This document shows, in pieces, positions 1 to 12,356 of a stretch of 32,107 nt of DNA. The position numbers were made by a program, and so were the translations under genes. A model generated the notes under the pieces. The model had not been told where the DNA came from, did not search any database, and saw only the letters and a program-made list of their open reading frames with translations. Every line of letters starts with the position of its first letter. The stretch's first letter is position 1. The DNA is taken from contig CALMOK010000313.1 of the NCBI GenBank assembly GCA_937871825.1, positions 1-32,107 of the forward strand, in the 5' to 3' direction. The DNA comes from an uncultured Alphaproteobacteria bacterium. Its GTDB lineage: Bacteria; Pseudomonadota; Alphaproteobacteria; Rhizobiales; Beijerinckiaceae.

Positions 1-175
1 TACAGAACTGGCCTCGGCCAGATAGAAGCAAGATCATCAAGGCGTGGTCCTCTGCATTCGACGCTCAAGGCCGTGATTGGCCGAGAGCGTTATTCGTCTT
101 GGGTCGAAAGACCTGTGTCTGGAGGGCTGGGCCAAGTATTTGGTGTCAGCTCAGGTTTTTGCTTGAAGGCGGGAC

Positions 176-547
176 ATGCCGACGATCAGCCAACTAATCC
201 GCAAGCCGCGGATTGCATCACAGGTCCGGAACAAGGTGCCGGCTCTACAACAAAGCCCGCAGAAGCGCGGTGTCTGCACGCGTGTTTATACGACGACCCC
301 GAAGAAGCCGAACTCGGCTCTTCGTAAGGTCGCCAAAGTTCGCTTGACCAATGGTTTTGAGGTCATCGGTTACATCCCGGGTGAGGGTCACAACCTTCAG
401 GAGCATTCGGTCGTGATGATCCGCGGAGGACGCGTGAAGGATCTCCCGGGTGTCCGGTACCACATCCTGCGCGGTGTTCTCGATACGCAGGGTGTCAAAA
501 ACCGCAAGCAGCGTCGGTCGAAGTACGGCGCGAAGCGTCCGAAGTAA
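176..547 (+). CDS. rpsL: 30S ribosomal protein S12
   Basis: [12 protein letters not shown]...[18 protein letters not shown]...[13 protein letters not shown]-type S12 signature; first gene of the str cluster. Confidence 0.98.
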   Translation: MPTISQLIRKPRIASQVRNKVPALQQSPQKRGVCTRVYTTTPKKPNSALRKVAKVRLTNGFEVIGYIPGEGHNLQEHSVVMIRGGRVKDLPGVRYHILRGVLDTQGVKNRKQRRSKYGAKRPK

Positions 548-567
548 GATTTGAAGGATCGGTCGTC

Positions 568-1038
568 ATGTCGCGAAGGCACAGCGCAGAAAAGCGGGAA
601 ATCATTCCGGACGCAAAGTTCGGGGATGTCATCCTTACGAAGTTCATGAATTCCATCATGTACGATGGCAAGAAATCGACCGCTGAAGCCATCGTTTACG
701 GTGCCTTTGACTCGATCGAGGGCAAGACCCGCCAGGAGCCGCTTCCGGTGTTCAAGGCGGCGCTCGAGAATGTTGCGCCGGCCATCGAGGTTCGCTCGCG
801 TCGTGTCGGTGGCGCCACCTACCAGGTGCCGGTCGAGGTTAGGCCGGAGCGACGTCAAGCACTGGCCATCCGATGGATCATCACGGCGGCTCGGGCGCGG
901 AACGACAAGACGATGGTCGATCGGCTGTCGGCCGAACTCCTCGATGCTTCGAACAATCGAGGTAACGCGGTTAAAAAGCGGGAAGACACGCACCGCATGG
1001 CGGAGGCTAATCGAGCCTTCTCCCACTATCGCTGGTAA
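568..1038 (+). CDS. rpsG: 30S ribosomal protein S7
   Basis: [20 protein letters not shown]... S7 sequence; follows rpsL. Confidence 0.98.
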   Translation: MSRRHSAEKREIIPDAKFGDVILTKFMNSIMYDGKKSTAEAIVYGAFDSIEGKTRQEPLPVFKAALENVAPAIEVRSRRVGGATYQVPVEVRPERRQALAIRWIITAARARNDKTMVDRLSAELLDASNNRGNAVKKREDTHRMAEANRAFSHYRW

Positions 1039-1074
1039 CCACCGTCGCTAGCCTTCCTTCCAAGGTCACCTTCA

Positions 1075-3150
1075 ATGCCCCGCACTCATCCGATCGAAGA
1101 CTACCGAAATTTCGGTATCATGGCCCACATCGACGCGGGTAAGACGACCACGACCGAGCGGATCCTCTACTACTCCGGCAAGTCCCACAAGATTGGGGAA
1201 GTCCACGATGGCGCGGCCACGATGGATTGGATGGAGCAGGAGCAGGAGCGCGGCATCACCATCACGTCGGCCGCCACGACGACCATTTGGAATGGTAAGC
1301 GGCTGAACATCATTGATACGCCCGGGCATGTTGACTTCACCATTGAGGTGGAGCGTTCGCTCCGTGTCCTCGACGGCGCCGTGTGCGTTCTCGATGGAAA
1401 CCAAGGCGTCGAGCCGCAAACCGAAACCGTGTGGCGGCAAGCCGACAAGTATAATGTGCCTCGCATCGTTTTCGTCAACAAGATGGATAAGATCGGGGCT
1501 GACTTCTACAAATGCGTAGACGATATCAAGACGCGCGTTGCTGGCCGTCCCGTTTGTGTGCAGCTGCCGATAGGGTCTGAGGCGGACTTCCTCGGTATTG
1601 TCGACCTGATCCGCATGAAGGCCGTGGTTTGGGAAAACGAGGCGCTTGGCGCCAACTACCACGATGAGGAAATTCCAGCCGAGCTTCTCGAACGTGCTCA
1701 AGAATATCGGCTGGCGCTGATCGAGGCAGCGGTCGAGTTAGACGACAACGCGATGGCTGCCTACCTCGACGGCACCGAACCGGACGAGGCGACCCTCAAG
1801 CGGCTTGTTCGCAAGGCCGTCCGCACGGTTACGTTTGTGCCTGTTCTGTGTGGAACGGCTTTCAAAAACAAGGGCGTGCAACCCTTGCTGGACGCCGTCG
1901 TGGACTTCCTGCCTTCTCCGCTCGACCGTGAAGCCATCAAGGGCATCGACGTCAACACCGAGGAAGAGATTGTTCGTCGTCCGAGTGACACCGAGCCTTT
2001 TTCCATGTTGGCGTTCAAGATCATGGACGATCCCTTTGTTGGGACGATCACGTTCTGCCGCGTTTATTCCGGTCATGTCGATTCAGGCACGACCGTAATG
2101 AATTCGACGAAAGACAAGAAAGAGCGTGTCGGCCGAATGTTGCTGATGCACGCCAACAACCGCGAGGATATCAAGGAAGCCTATACGGGCGACATCGTGG
2201 CGCTTGCCGGTCTCAAGGATACGCGGACAGGCGACACGCTTTGTGACACCCTGAAGCCGGTGATCTTGGAGCGCATGGAGTTTCCCGAGCCCGTTATCGA
2301 AATTGCCATTGAGCCCAAGTCGAAAGCCGACCAGGAAAAGCTCGGCGTTGCCTTGGCAAAGCTGGCAGCCGAGGATCCGTCTTTCCGTGTTTCGACCGAT
2401 ATCGAGTCCGGTCAGACGATCTTGAAGGGGATGGGTGAACTTCACCTCGACATCAAGGTCGATATCCTGCGGCGGACCTACAAGGTTGATGCGAACATCG
2501 GCGCTCCGCAGGTGGCGTACCGGGAGAAGCGGACAAAGCGGATCGAGCAGGACTATACCCATAAGAAGCAGACTGGCGGCACGGGCCAGTTCGCACGGGT
2601 GAAGATCGTGTTTGAGCCAAATGAGGCGGGCGCGGGCAACGTGTTCGAGTCCAAGATCGTCGGCGGTGCGGTACCCAAGGAGTTCGTCCCAGGTGTTGAA
2701 AAAGGCATCAACAGCGTGATGGGCGCTGGCGTTCTCGCTGGGTTTCCGGTGGTTGATGTCAAGGCGACCCTGATCGATGGGGCGTTTCACGATGTCGACT
2801 CATCTGTACTCGCCTTCGAGATTGCGTCTCGTGCGGCCTTTCGCGAAGCCTTGCAGCGCGGCGGGTCGGTTCTTCTTGAGCCGATCATGAAGGTCGAGGT
2901 CGTGACTCCCGAGGATTACACGGGATCCGTTATCGGCGATCTGAACTCGCGTCGCGGTCAGATCCAAGGGCAGGATATGAGAGGCAACGCGAACGTCATC
3001 AACGCGATGGTGCCGCTTGCCAACATGTTCGGCTACGTCAACCAACTCCGGTCATTCAGCCAAGGCCGGGCAACGTTTACGATGCAGTTCGATCACTACG
3101 AGCAGGTCCCGGCGGGTGAAGCCGCCAAGGTTCAAGCGAAGTACGCTTGA
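1075..3150 (+). CDS. fusA: Translation elongation factor G
   Basis: 691 aa with GTPase motifs [17 protein letters not shown] and NKMDK; EF-G domains; position between rpsG and tuf. Confidence 0.98.
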   Translation: MPRTHPIEDYRNFGIMAHIDAGKTTTTERILYYSGKSHKIGEVHDGAATMDWMEQEQERGITITSAATTTIWNGKRLNIIDTPGHVDFTIEVERSLRVLDGAVCVLDGNQGVEPQTETVWRQADKYNVPRIVFVNKMDKIGADFYKCVDDIKTRVAGRPVCVQLPIGSEADFLGIVDLIRMKAVVWENEALGANYHDEEIPAELLERAQEYRLALIEAAVELDDNAMAAYLDGTEPDEATLKRLVRKAVRTVTFVPVLCGTAFKNKGVQPLLDAVVDFLPSPLDREAIKGIDVNTEEEIVRRPSDTEPFSMLAFKIMDDPFVGTITFCRVYSGHVDSGTTVMNSTKDKKERVGRMLLMHANNREDIKEAYTGDIVALAGLKDTRTGDTLCDTLKPVILERMEFPEPVIEIAIEPKSKADQEKLGVALAKLAAEDPSFRVSTDIESGQTILKGMGELHLDIKVDILRRTYKVDANIGAPQVAYREKRTKRIEQDYTHKKQTGGTGQFARVKIVFEPNEAGAGNVFESKIVGGAVPKEFVPGVEKGINSVMGAGVLAGFPVVDVKATLIDGAFHDVDSSVLAFEIASRAAFREALQRGGSVLLEPIMKVEVVTPEDYTGSVIGDLNSRRGQIQGQDMRGNANVINAMVPLANMFGYVNQLRSFSQGRATFTMQFDHYEQVPAGEAAKVQAKYA

Positions 3151-3198
3151 TCGGGCCAGTCTACTTGAGCCTGTCACTGGGGTTTGAAGGAGCTTAGC

Positions 3199-4389
3199 AT
3201 GGCTAAGGAAAAGTTTTCGCGGAACAAGCCGCATTGCAACATTGGTACGATTGGTCACGTCGACCATGGCAAGACGTCGCTGACGGCGGCTATCACCAAA
3301 GTTCTTGCTGAGTCTGGCGGAGCGACGTTCACCGCTTATGACCAGATCGACAAGGCGCCAGAGGAAAAGGCGCGTGGTATCACGATTTCCACGGCCCACG
3401 TCGAATACGAGACCAAGAACCGTCACTATGCCCACGTCGATTGCCCCGGCCATGCGGATTATGTGAAAAACATGATCACTGGCGCGGCGCAGATGGACGG
3501 CGCCATCCTGGTTGTTTCCGCAGCTGATGGGCCAATGCCGCAAACCCGTGAGCATATTCTGCTTGCTCGTCAGGTGGGTGTGCCGGCCTTGGTCGTGTTT
3601 CTCAACAAGGTCGATATGGTCGACGATGAGGAACTGCTGGAACTGGTGGAACTCGAAGTTCGCGAGCTCCTGTCAAAGTATGATTTTCCTGGCGACGACA
3701 TTCCGATCACAAAGGGCTCGGCCCTTTGCGCCCTGGAGAATAAGCAGCCTGAGATTGGCCACGACGCTGTCCTGAAGCTGATGGACACCGTGGACGCCTA
3801 TATCCCGCAGCCGGAGCGTCCGAAGGATCAGCCCTTCCTGATGCCAGTGGAAGACGTGTTCTCGATTTCCGGCCGCGGAACAGTGGTCACGGGACGCATC
3901 GAGCGGGGCATCGTGAAGGTCGGTGAGGAAATCGAGATTGTCGGGTTGAAGCCGACCGTCAAGACGACCGTCACCGGTGTTGAAATGTTCCGCAAGCTGC
4001 TCGACCAGGGTGAAGCGGGTGACAACGTCGGTTGTCTGCTGCGTGGCACGAAGCGCGAGGATGTCGAGCGTGGGCAGATCCTCTGCAAGCCAGGCTCGGT
4101 CAAGCCGCACACCAAGTTCCGGGCGGAAGCCTATATCCTGACAAAGGACGAAGGTGGTCGTCATACGCCATTTTTTACCAATTACCGTCCGCAGTTTTAC
4201 TTCCGGACGACGGACGTGACTGGCATCGTGACACTGCCGGAAGGCACAGAGATGGTGATGCCGGGTGACAACGTGACCATGACGGTCGCGTTGATCGTTC
4301 CGATCGCGATGGAAGAAAAGCTCCGCTTTGCTATCCGTGAGGGTGGCCGCACGGTTGGCGCTGGCGTAGTTGCTTCGATCATCGAATAA
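3199..4389 (+). CDS. tuf: Translation elongation factor Tu
   Basis: [34 protein letters not shown]..., [16 protein letters not shown]; start chosen at ATG 3199, internal to the listed ORF. Confidence 0.98.
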   Translation: MAKEKFSRNKPHCNIGTIGHVDHGKTSLTAAITKVLAESGGATFTAYDQIDKAPEEKARGITISTAHVEYETKNRHYAHVDCPGHADYVKNMITGAAQMDGAILVVSAADGPMPQTREHILLARQVGVPALVVFLNKVDMVDDEELLELVELEVRELLSKYDFPGDDIPITKGSALCALENKQPEIGHDAVLKLMDTVDAYIPQPERPKDQPFLMPVEDVFSISGRGTVVTGRIERGIVKVGEEIEIVGLKPTVKTTVTGVEMFRKLLDQGEAGDNVGCLLRGTKREDVERGQILCKPGSVKPHTKFRAEAYILTKDEGGRHTPFFTNYRPQFYFRTTDVTGIVTLPEGTEMVMPGDNVTMTVALIVPIAMEEKLRFAIREGGRTVGAGVVASIIE

Positions 4390-4402
4390 AAGGCCGACTG
4401 GA

Positions 4403-4427
4403 GAAGCGGAGCGTCACGCTCCGCTTC
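4403..4427 (+). promoter_or_regulatory. Perfect 11-bp hairpin in the tuf-rpsJ intergenic region
   Basis: GAAGCGGAGCG-TCA-CGCTCCGCTTC; no T tract follows. Confidence 0.6.
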
Positions 4428-4449
4428 GCTCGGTCTAAAGGATCAAGTC

Positions 4450-4758
4450 ATGAACGGTCAGAATATTCGGATTCGCTTGAAGGCGTTCGATCATCGCGTG
4501 CTCGACTCGTCGACGCGGGAAATCGTGTCGACCGCCCGTCGGACCGGTGCCCAGGTTCGTGGGCCGATCCCGTTGCCGACGCGGATCGAGAAATTCACGG
4601 TCAACCGGTCACCTCACGTCGATAAGAAGTCGCGTGAGCAGTTTGAGATCAGGACGCACAAGCGCGTTCTCGACATCGTCGATCCGACCCCTCAGACCGT
4701 GGATGCGCTTATGAAGCTCGACCTAGCGGCCGGTGTGGACGTCGAGATCAAGCTTTAA
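4450..4758 (+). CDS. rpsJ: 30S ribosomal protein S10
   Basis: [26 protein letters not shown]... S10 sequence. Confidence 0.98.
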   Translation: MNGQNIRIRLKAFDHRVLDSSTREIVSTARRTGAQVRGPIPLPTRIEKFTVNRSPHVDKKSREQFEIRTHKRVLDIVDPTPQTVDALMKLDLAAGVDVEIKL

Positions 4759-4805
4759 TCATGAACCGTCGGCACTTACTCAGGGTGTCTTGAAGGATTT
4801 CTGAC

Positions 4806-5525
4806 ATGCGGTCAGGTGTTATTGCACAGAAGGTCGGTATGACCCGTGTCTTCAGCGGAACGGGGGAACATGTTCCCGTTACCGTTCTAAAGATCGATGG
4901 CTGCCAAGTCGTCGCTCACAGGACGGAGGGGACAGACGGATACACGGCGCTTCAATTGGGCATCGGTCGCGCAAAAGTTAAGAATGTTTCCAAGCCGGAG
5001 CGATCGCGCTTCGCCGTGGCAAATGTTGAACCAAAGATCAAGATTGCGGAGTTTCGGGTTTCCGCCGACCAGGTTCTGCCCGTTGGTGCGGAGATCACCG
5101 CGGATCACTTCGTCGAAGGTCAGTTTGTCGACGTCACGGGCACGAGTACCGGCAAGGGCTTTGCCGGCCCAATGAAGCGCTGGAACTTCGGCGGGTTGAG
5201 GGCCACTCACGGCGTGTCGGTGTCGCACCGTTCGCATGGATCCACCGGTGGACGGCAGGATCCTGGGAAGACGTTCAAGAACAAGAAGATGGCCGGGCAC
5301 ATGGGTGTCGATCGCGTCACGACTTTGAACCTGAAAGTCATCAGGACGGACGTCGAGCGTGGATTGATCCTCGTTGAGGGTGCGGTCCCTGGTGTTGCCG
5401 GGGGATATATTTACATTCGCGATGCCGTGAAGAAGGCGCTGCATAAGAATCTGCCGGTTCCCGGGAAATTCCGTATGTCCAGTGTGCCGGTTCCTGCCTC
5501 GTCCGAAACACAGCCGGAGGCTTGA
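4806..5525 (+). CDS. rplC: 50S ribosomal protein L3
   Basis: [16 protein letters not shown]...[24 protein letters not shown]3 signature. Confidence 0.98.
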   Translation: MRSGVIAQKVGMTRVFSGTGEHVPVTVLKIDGCQVVAHRTEGTDGYTALQLGIGRAKVKNVSKPERSRFAVANVEPKIKIAEFRVSADQVLPVGAEITADHFVEGQFVDVTGTSTGKGFAGPMKRWNFGGLRATHGVSVSHRSHGSTGGRQDPGKTFKNKKMAGHMGVDRVTTLNLKVIRTDVERGLILVEGAVPGVAGGYIYIRDAVKKALHKNLPVPGKFRMSSVPVPASSETQPEA

Positions 5526-5528
5526 GCG

Positions 5529-6149
5529 GTGAAGATCGACGTTACATCCCTTGAGGGCGGCTCGTCCGGCTCGGTTGAACTGTCAGATTCGATCTTTGGG
5601 CTCGTGCCTCGTCAGGATTTGATCGCCCGCATGGTGCGCTACCAGCTAGCCAAGCGTCAGGTTGGGTCTAATTCGACTCTGGGTCGTGGCGAGATCTGGC
5701 GGACCGGCAAGAAGATGTACAAGCAGAAGGGGACCGGCTCGGCCCGTCACGGGTCTGCACGAGTGCCCCAGTTCCGTGGTGGCGGACGTGCGATGGGTCC
5801 CGTCGTGCGCTCTCATGCGCATGATCTGCCTAAAAAGGTCAGGGCTCTTGCTCTGCGCCACGCTTTGTCGGCAAAGGCGATCAGTGGTGAGATTCTGATC
5901 TGGGACACGGCCGAGGTCAACGAGGCGAAAACGAAGGTCCTTCAGGAAAAGTTTGATGCCCTGGGTCTGACGAGCGCTTTGGTGATCGACGGAGCGATCT
6001 TGCACGAAGGGTTTCGGCTCGCGGCACGGAATATTCCTAAGATCGATGTGTTGCCCGTTCAGGGCATCAATGTTTATGACATCCTGCGCCGTGACAAGCT
6101 TGTGTTGACCAAGGCTGCGCTGGACGCGATTGAGGCACGGTTTCAATGA
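5529..6149 (+). CDS. rplD: 50S ribosomal protein L4
   Basis: GTG start; [26 protein letters not shown]4 motif. Confidence 0.97.
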   Translation: MKIDVTSLEGGSSGSVELSDSIFGLVPRQDLIARMVRYQLAKRQVGSNSTLGRGEIWRTGKKMYKQKGTGSARHGSARVPQFRGGGRAMGPVVRSHAHDLPKKVRALALRHALSAKAISGEILIWDTAEVNEAKTKVLQEKFDALGLTSALVIDGAILHEGFRLAARNIPKIDVLPVQGINVYDILRRDKLVLTKAALDAIEARFQ

Positions 6150-6442
6150 GCCAGGATAGCCGCCATTACGACATCATCGTCGCCCCGGTAATTACCGAAA
6201 AGGCGACCATGGCGTCGGAGGAAAACAAAGTCGTTTTTCGTGTCAGTAAGACGGCAACCAAGCCTCAGATCAAGGCAGCCGTCGAGCAGCTTTTTGACGT
6301 GAAGGTCGAGAGCGTCAACACGCTTATCCGCAAAGGCAAGCGGAAGGTTTTCCGGGGCTTCCGGGGAACACAGTCGGACGTGAAGAAGGCTGTCGTGACC
6401 CTCGCCGAGGGTCACAAGATCGATGTGACCACCGGTCTTTGA
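6146..6442 (+). CDS. rplW: 50S ribosomal protein L23
   Basis: [12 protein letters not shown]...[22 protein letters not shown] overlap with rplD. Confidence 0.97.
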   Translation: MSQDSRHYDIIVAPVITEKATMASEENKVVFRVSKTATKPQIKAAVEQLFDVKVESVNTLIRKGKRKVFRGFRGTQSDVKKAVVTLAEGHKIDVTTGL

Positions 6443-6465
6443 TCAAGGTTGAGGGATAGGGTGCG

Positions 6466-7305
6466 ATGGCACTGAAAACATTCAAGCCGGTTACGCCGAG
6501 CCAACGCCAACTCGTCATCGTGGACCGTAGCGCCCTGTACAAGGGAAAGCCTGTCAAGACGTTGACCGAAGGTAAATCGTCGAATGGCGGACGCAATAAT
6601 ACGGGGCGTGTCACCGTTCGATTTCGTGGCGGCGGCCATAAGCAGACGTATCGGCTGATCGACTTTCGTCGTCGTAAGCTTGACATGGCGGCTAAGGTCG
6701 AGCGGATCGAGTATGATCCGAATCGCACGGCCTTTATTGCGCTTTTGCGCTACGAGGATGGCGAGCAGAGCTATATCGTGGCGCCGCAGCGATTGTCGGT
6801 CGGTGAGGACGTCGTATCTGGCAACCAGGTGGACATCCGACCTGGCAATGCGATGCCTCTCGCCAATATTCCGGTTGGTACCATCGTCCACAATGTGGAG
6901 ATGAAGATTGGGAAGGGCGCTGCCATCGCCCGATCGGCTGGGACTTATGCGCAGATCGTTGGACGTGACCAGGGCTACGTCATCATTCGGCTGAATTCGG
7001 GCGAGCAGCGGTTGATCCACGGGCAGTGCTTCGGGACGATTGGTGCGGTGTCGAATCCTGATCACATGAACATCAACTACGGCAAAGCAGGTCGGCGTCG
7101 CTGGCTCGGCCGTCGCCCTCACAATCGTGGCGTGACGATGAACCCCGTCGATCATCCCCATGGTGGTGGTGAAGGCCGAACGTCGGGTGGTCGTCATCCG
7201 GTCACGCCCTGGGGCAAGCCGACCAAGGGCAAGAAGACCCGAAGCAATAAGTCGACGACCCGCTTCATCATCGCTTCCCGTCACAGTCGTAAAAAGAAGG
7301 GCTGA
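6466..7305 (+). CDS. rplB: 50S ribosomal protein L2
   Basis: [17 protein letters not shown]...[31 protein letters not shown]. Confidence 0.98.
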   Translation: MALKTFKPVTPSQRQLVIVDRSALYKGKPVKTLTEGKSSNGGRNNTGRVTVRFRGGGHKQTYRLIDFRRRKLDMAAKVERIEYDPNRTAFIALLRYEDGEQSYIVAPQRLSVGEDVVSGNQVDIRPGNAMPLANIPVGTIVHNVEMKIGKGAAIARSAGTYAQIVGRDQGYVIIRLNSGEQRLIHGQCFGTIGAVSNPDHMNINYGKAGRRRWLGRRPHNRGVTMNPVDHPHGGGEGRTSGGRHPVTPWGKPTKGKKTRSNKSTTRFIIASRHSRKKKG

Positions 7306-7308
7306 TCC

Positions 7309-7587
7309 ATGTCCCGTTCGATTTGGAAAGGCCCGTTCGTCGACGGGTATCTCCTCAAAAAGGCCGATAATGTCCGGAGCTCTGGACGGTCCGAGGTGAT
7401 CAAGATGTGGAGCCGCCGGTCAACCGTGCTGCCGCAATTTGTTGGCCTGACCTTCGGGGTTCACAACGGCCACAAGCACATTCCAGTCACGGTGTCCGAG
7501 GAAATGATCGGCCACAAGTTTGGCGAGTTCTCGCCGACGCGGACTTTTCATGGCCATGCCGCTGACAAGAAATCGAAGAGAGGCTGA
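7309..7587 (+). CDS. rpsS: 30S ribosomal protein S19
   Basis: [18 protein letters not shown]...[15 protein letters not shown]. Confidence 0.98.
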   Translation: MSRSIWKGPFVDGYLLKKADNVRSSGRSEVIKMWSRRSTVLPQFVGLTFGVHNGHKHIPVTVSEEMIGHKFGEFSPTRTFHGHAADKKSKRG

Positions 7588-7589
7588 CG

Positions 7590-7973
7590 ATGTCGAAGCC
7601 TAAAACACCAAGGGCGTTGAAGGACAACGAGGCCAAGGCGGTTGCCCGCATGCTGCGTGTAAGCCCACAGAAGCTCAACCTGCTGGCACAGCTCATCCGG
7701 GGCAAGAAGGTCGACGCCGCTTTGGCTGATTTGCTGTTTTCACGCAAGCGGATTGCCGTCGAGGTTCGCAAGGCGCTCGAAAGTGCCATCGCCAATGCTG
7801 AGAATAACCACAGCCTTGATGTCGACGATCTCGTGGTTGCGGAAGCGCATGTCGGTAAGGCGCTTGTTCTGAAGCGCTTCAGCCCACGCGCGCGAGGTCG
7901 TGCCGGTCGGATTGAGAAGCCGTTTGCCAATTTGACGATCGTGGTTCGCGAAGTCGAACAAGCGGCGGCTTGA
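7590..7973 (+). CDS. rplV: 50S ribosomal protein L22
   Basis: [19 protein letters not shown]...[20 protein letters not shown]. Confidence 0.97.
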   Translation: MSKPKTPRALKDNEAKAVARMLRVSPQKLNLLAQLIRGKKVDAALADLLFSRKRIAVEVRKALESAIANAENNHSLDVDDLVVAEAHVGKALVLKRFSPRARGRAGRIEKPFANLTIVVREVEQAAA

Positions 7974-7983
7974 GGAGAAGACG

Positions 7984-8715
7984 ATGGGTCAGAAAGTTAA
8001 TCCGATCGGGCTTCGCCTCGGCATCAACCGCACGTGGGACTCTCGGTGGTTCGCCAACAAGAAGGAATACGGAGAGCTCCTTCACGAAGATATGAAGATC
8101 CGGGAAGTGTTGATGACCGCCTTGAAGCAGGCGGCCGTGTCCCGCATCATCATCGAGCGTCCCCACAAGAAATGCCGCGTCACCATCCACTCTGCACGGC
8201 CAGGCGTGGTGATCGGCAAGAAGGGCGCGGATATTGATAAGCTTCGCAAGATGGTGTCCAAGGTCACGACGTCCGAGGTCGTGATCAACATCGTCGAGAT
8301 CCGTAAGCCGGAAATCGACGCGACGCTTGTCGCTGACTCTATCGCGCAGCAACTCGAGCGACGCGTGGCGTTCAGGCGCGCTATGAAGCGGGCCGTGCAA
8401 TCGGCGATGCGGCTTGGCGCCGAAGGCATTCGTATTAACTGTTCGGGTCGATTGGGGGGCGCGGAGATTGCCCGTCAGGAGTGGTACCGGGAGGGTCGAG
8501 TGCCGCTGCACACGTTGCGTGGTGACGTGGATTACGGCATTGCGACGGCCAACACGGCCTACGGTACCTGCGGAATCAAGGTTTGGATCTTCAAGGGCGA
8601 GATCCTGGAACATGATCCCATGGCTCAGGAACGCCGCATGGCGGAGATTGATCAAAGTGGCGGCGGTGGTGGTGACCGTCGGCGTCGTGAGCGGGATCCG
8701 CGTCACGCGGCCTGA
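7984..8715 (+). CDS. rpsC: 30S ribosomal protein S3
   Basis: [23 protein letters not shown]... with KH-domain [15 protein letters not shown]. Confidence 0.98.
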   Translation: MGQKVNPIGLRLGINRTWDSRWFANKKEYGELLHEDMKIREVLMTALKQAAVSRIIIERPHKKCRVTIHSARPGVVIGKKGADIDKLRKMVSKVTTSEVVINIVEIRKPEIDATLVADSIAQQLERRVAFRRAMKRAVQSAMRLGAEGIRINCSGRLGGAEIARQEWYREGRVPLHTLRGDVDYGIATANTAYGTCGIKVWIFKGEILEHDPMAQERRMAEIDQSGGGGGDRRRRERDPRHAA

Positions 8716-8744
8716 CACCTTGATTTGAATTTGGGATTAGTTCG

Positions 8745-9158
8745 ATGTTGCAACCAAAGCGAACACGCTTCCGCAAGGCTTTCAAGGGCCGGATCCACGG
8801 CGAGGCCAAAGGCGGGTTCGAATTGAACTTCGGTCAATTTGGATTGAAGGCCATGGAACCTGAGCGGGTCAGTGCTCGACAGATCGAGGCTGCTCGACGT
8901 GCGTTGACGCGGCATATGAAGCGGGCTGGACGTGTTTGGATCCGTGTTTTCCCGGATTTGCCCGTGACTAAAAAGCCAACTGAAGTCCGGATGGGTAAGG
9001 GCAAGGGTGCTCCCGAACTGTGGGCCGCGCGGGTTCATCCAGGACGCATCATGTTTGAACTCGACGGGGTTCCGCTCGATGTCGCAAAGCAGGCCTTGGC
9101 TCTTGCCGCAGCCAAACTTCCCATAAAGACGCGCTTTGTTCAGCGCATTGCCGAATAG
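8745..9158 (+). CDS. rplP: 50S ribosomal protein L16
   Basis: [19 protein letters not shown]...[17 protein letters not shown]. Confidence 0.98.
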   Translation: MLQPKRTRFRKAFKGRIHGEAKGGFELNFGQFGLKAMEPERVSARQIEAARRALTRHMKRAGRVWIRVFPDLPVTKKPTEVRMGKGKGAPELWAARVHPGRIMFELDGVPLDVAKQALALAAAKLPIKTRFVQRIAE

Positions 9159-9169
9159 GAGAGGGGCTC

Positions 9170-9385
9170 ATGAAACTCAAACAGCGGCTCTCCGACCTCA
9201 AGGTGATGTCGGACGATCAACTTTCAGACGAAGTTCTCAAGTTGAAGAAGGAACAGTTTAACTTGCGCTTCCAGCGTGCGACGGGACAGTTGGAGAACAC
9301 CTCCAGGGTCCGCGTCGTTCGTCGCGACATAGCGCGGGCCAAGACGATCGCTGCTGCAAAGCGCAGCGCGTCATCGAACGATTGA
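9170..9385 (+). CDS. rpmC: 50S ribosomal protein L29
   Basis: [35 protein letters not shown]. Confidence 0.97.
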   Translation: MKLKQRLSDLKVMSDDQLSDEVLKLKKEQFNLRFQRATGQLENTSRVRVVRRDIARAKTIAAAKRSASSND

Positions 9386-9392
9386 GGACGAA

Positions 9393-9635
9393 ATGCCAAA
9401 GCGAATCCTTCAGGGCGTCGTGGTCAGCGACAAGCAGGAAAAGACGATCGTCGTGAAGGTCGAGCGTCGGTTCACGCATCCTTTGCTTAAGAAGACTGTC
9501 CGTCGCTCCAAGAATTACCATGCCCATGACGAGGCCCGCGTCTTCAAGGTTGGCGACGTCGTATCGATCCAGGAGACGAAGCCCCTTTCGAGGCTGAAGC
9601 GTTGGGTTGCGCTTGCCGAGGCTGAGAAGGCCTGA
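9393..9635 (+). CDS. rpsQ: 30S ribosomal protein S17
   Basis: [47 protein letters not shown]. Confidence 0.98.
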   Translation: MPKRILQGVVVSDKQEKTIVVKVERRFTHPLLKKTVRRSKNYHAHDEARVFKVGDVVSIQETKPLSRLKRWVALAEAEKA

Positions 9636-9714
9636 GCGCCTTTTGATCTAAGACTTTAGGGCCTGCCACCGGTTGAACGGGGAGGGACCCCATTTGAGCT
9701 AAAGGGCAGTTGCC

Positions 9715-10083
9715 ATGATTCAGATGCAGACCAATCTTGATGTCGCGGATAATTCCGGTGCTCGTCGCGTAATGTGCATCAAGGTGCTGGGCGGATCTAA
9801 AAGGAAATATGCTGGTGTTGGCGACATCATCGTTGTCTCCATAAAGGAAGCCATTCCGCGCGGTCGCGTCAAGAAGGGCGATGTGATGAAGGCGGTGGTT
9901 GTCAGGACGGCCAAGGATATCCGGCGGGCTGATGGCTCGGTGATCCGTTTTGATTCAAACGCGGCCGTGATCGTGAACAATCAATCCGAGCCGGTTGGAA
10001 CGCGTATCTTCGGACCGGTTCCTCGGGAGCTCCGTGCCAAGAACCACATGAAGATTATCTCGCTCGCGCCGGAGGTGCTGTGA
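9715..10083 (+). CDS. rplN: 50S ribosomal protein L14
   Basis: [33 protein letters not shown]...[13 protein letters not shown]. Confidence 0.98.
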   Translation: MIQMQTNLDVADNSGARRVMCIKVLGGSKRKYAGVGDIIVVSIKEAIPRGRVKKGDVMKAVVVRTAKDIRRADGSVIRFDSNAAVIVNNQSEPVGTRIFGPVPRELRAKNHMKIISLAPEVL

Positions 10084-10400
10084 TGGCAGCCAAGATCAGG
10101 AAGGGTGACAAGGTTGTTGTGCTCACGGGGCGCGACAAAGGGCGTGACGGTGAGGTGTTGCAGGTTCTTCCCAAGGAGAACCGGGCGCTCGTCCGTGGCG
10201 TCAATATGGTGAAGCGCCATCAGGCCCAGTCGCAGACGCAGCAGGGGGGGGTTATCCCGAAGGAAGCGCCCATTCAGCTTTCCAACCTTGCCGTTGCAGA
10301 TCCGAAATCGGGGAAGCCGACGAGGGTGGGCTTCAAAATTTTGGACGACGGACGCAAGGTCCGTTTTTCGAAGAGTTCAGGAGATCTGATCGATGTCTGA
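10083..10400 (+). CDS. rplX: 50S ribosomal protein L24
   Basis: [31 protein letters not shown] motif; start placed at 10083. Confidence 0.97.
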   Translation: MAAKIRKGDKVVVLTGRDKGRDGEVLQVLPKENRALVRGVNMVKRHQAQSQTQQGGVIPKEAPIQLSNLAVADPKSGKPTRVGFKILDDGRKVRFSKSSGDLIDV

Positions 10401-11055
10401 CGTTCAGGCCGGGCAAGCACCCAAAACTGGCAAGAATGCTGGCAAAGGCACGCGGGCGAAGGCTGCCGGCTCCGGCGTCGACATGTCGGCTTCGCCTCCC
10501 ACGCCCGCTGGTTATGTGCCTCGTATGAAGGCCCTCTTTGCCGAGTCTATCCGCGCAAAGCTCGTTGAGGAGTTTGGTTACACAAACGCCTTGGCGGTGC
10601 CGAAGCTCGACAAGATCGTGTTGAACATGGGCGTTGGTGCTGCGGTCGATGACACCAAGAAGGTGACGAGTGCGGCAGCCGACTTGGCTTTGATTGCCGG
10701 ACAGAAACCGGTGATCACGCACGCCCGGCAGGCGATTTCGACCTTTAAGGTTCGAGAGAATATGCCGCTCGGTGCCAAGGTCACGCTGCGTGGCAACCGA
10801 ATGTATGAATTTCTTGATCGGTTGATCACGATCGCACTGCCCCGTGTGCGGGATTTCCGCGGCTTGAACCCGAAATCCTTCGACGGACGTGGTAATTTCG
10901 CGCTAGGGATCAAGGAACACATCATCTTTCCGGAAATCGACTACGACAAGGCGGAGTCGATGCTCGGAATGGATGTCATTGTGTGTACCACCGCGAAGAC
11001 CGACGATGAGGCGCGCGCCTTGTTGAAGGGCTTTAATTTTCCGTTCCGGCAGTGA
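10393..11055 (+). CDS. rplE: 50S ribosomal protein L5 with N-terminal extension
   Basis: [13 protein letters not shown]...[27 protein letters not shown]...; start overlaps the rplX stop. Confidence 0.96.
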   Translation: MSDVQAGQAPKTGKNAGKGTRAKAAGSGVDMSASPPTPAGYVPRMKALFAESIRAKLVEEFGYTNALAVPKLDKIVLNMGVGAAVDDTKKVTSAAADLALIAGQKPVITHARQAISTFKVRENMPLGAKVTLRGNRMYEFLDRLITIALPRVRDFRGLNPKSFDGRGNFALGIKEHIIFPEIDYDKAESMLGMDVIVCTTAKTDDEARALLKGFNFPFRQ

Positions 11056-11096
11056 GCGTGAAGCGCTCAAACGCGGATACCTGAGGTTACCCGATA

Positions 11097-11402
11097 ATGG
11101 CCAAGAAAAGTTCGGTCGAAAACAATAACAATCGAAAGGCGTTGGTTCAGCGCTTTTCGGCGCGGCGGGCTCGCTTGAAGGCGATTGCGAGTGACCGGCT
11201 TGCCCCAGTAGAGGAGCAGTTCGAGGCTCGGTTGAAGTTGGCCGAGATGCCGAGGAACTCGGCGCGAATCCGGATCAGGAACCGGTGCGAGGTCAGTGGG
11301 CGGGCTCGCTCGGTCTATCGCAAGATGAAGATGTCTCGCATCGCGTTGCGAGAACTTGGTTCGCGGGGATTGATTCCTGGTCTTGTGAAGTCGAGCTGGT
11401 AA
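11097..11402 (+). CDS. rpsN: 30S ribosomal protein S14 (long, zinc-independent form)
   Basis: [29 protein letters not shown]...[31 protein letters not shown]. Confidence 0.97.
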   Translation: MAKKSSVENNNNRKALVQRFSARRARLKAIASDRLAPVEEQFEARLKLAEMPRNSARIRIRNRCEVSGRARSVYRKMKMSRIALRELGSRGLIPGLVKSSW

Positions 11403-11412
11403 GGAGCGGGCG

Positions 11413-11811
11413 ATGTCCGTCAATGATCCATTGGGCGATATGCTCACGCGCATTCGGAATGCCCAGATGCGTCGCAAGGGGAAAGTCTCGACCCCAGGCT
11501 CCAAAATCAGGGCGCATGTTCTCGATGTTTTGGAAGAGGAAGGTTTTATCCGGGGCTATTCGACGACCGAGTATGGCAACGGCCGGACTGAGTTTGAGAT
11601 CGAGCTCAAGTATTATGACAATGAGCCGGTCATCAAGCAGATCGAGCGTGTCTCGAAGCCCGGCCGTCGGGTTTATGTCGCCGTCACTGCCATGCCGCGC
11701 ATCGCGAACGGCTTAGGCATCACCATCGTTTCGACGCCTAAGGGGGTCATGGCCGACCATTCCGCCCGTGAAAACAACGTTGGCGGCGAAGTGCTCTGCA
11801 AGGTGTTTTGA
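11413..11811 (+). CDS. rpsH: 30S ribosomal protein S8
   Basis: [18 protein letters not shown]...[10 protein letters not shown]-like C terminus. Confidence 0.98.
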   Translation: MSVNDPLGDMLTRIRNAQMRRKGKVSTPGSKIRAHVLDVLEEEGFIRGYSTTEYGNGRTEFEIELKYYDNEPVIKQIERVSKPGRRVYVAVTAMPRIANGLGITIVSTPKGVMADHSARENNVGGEVLCKVF

Positions 11812-11813
11812 TC

Positions 11814-12347
11814 ATGTCTCGCGTTGGAAAAAAACCGATTGTCCTCCCGGGTGGCGTGACAGCTCGCGTCGAGGGGCAGCATGTCACCATCAAGGGCGCA
11901 AAGGGAGAGCTATCTTTCACGGTCCCCAGCGATGTCGACGTCGGGTTGGAGGGAACCAGTCTCAGCGTCAATCCGCGATCCGACTCTAAACAGGCTCAGG
12001 CCATGTGGGGCATGTCGCGCGCCATGCTGTCGAACCTCGTCACCGGTGTGAGTGCGGGTTTTGAGCGGCGCCTGGAGATCACCGGCGTCGGCTACAAGGC
12101 CGCCGTGGCTGGGCGCAAGTTGCAACTCTCGCTTGGTTACAGTCACGATATCGATTTCGCGATCCCCGACGGCATTACGATTGTGGCGCCTCGTCCGACC
12201 GAGTTGGCGATTTCGGGTATCGATAAGCGCGAGGTTGGCCAGGTTGCGGCTGAGATCCGCAGTTTGCGGCCGCCGGAGCCTTACAAAGGCAAGGGCGTGA
12301 AATACGCTGGAGAATTCATCTTCCGCAAGGAAGGCAAGAAGAAGTAG
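11814..12347 (+). CDS. rplF: 50S ribosomal protein L6
   Basis: [34 protein letters not shown]...[24 protein letters not shown]; start placed at ATG 11814. Confidence 0.97.
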   Translation: MSRVGKKPIVLPGGVTARVEGQHVTIKGAKGELSFTVPSDVDVGLEGTSLSVNPRSDSKQAQAMWGMSRAMLSNLVTGVSAGFERRLEITGVGYKAAVAGRKLQLSLGYSHDIDFAIPDGITIVAPRPTELAISGIDKREVGQVAAEIRSLRPPEPYKGKGVKYAGEFIFRKEGKKK

Positions 12348-12356
12348 GGATCGATC

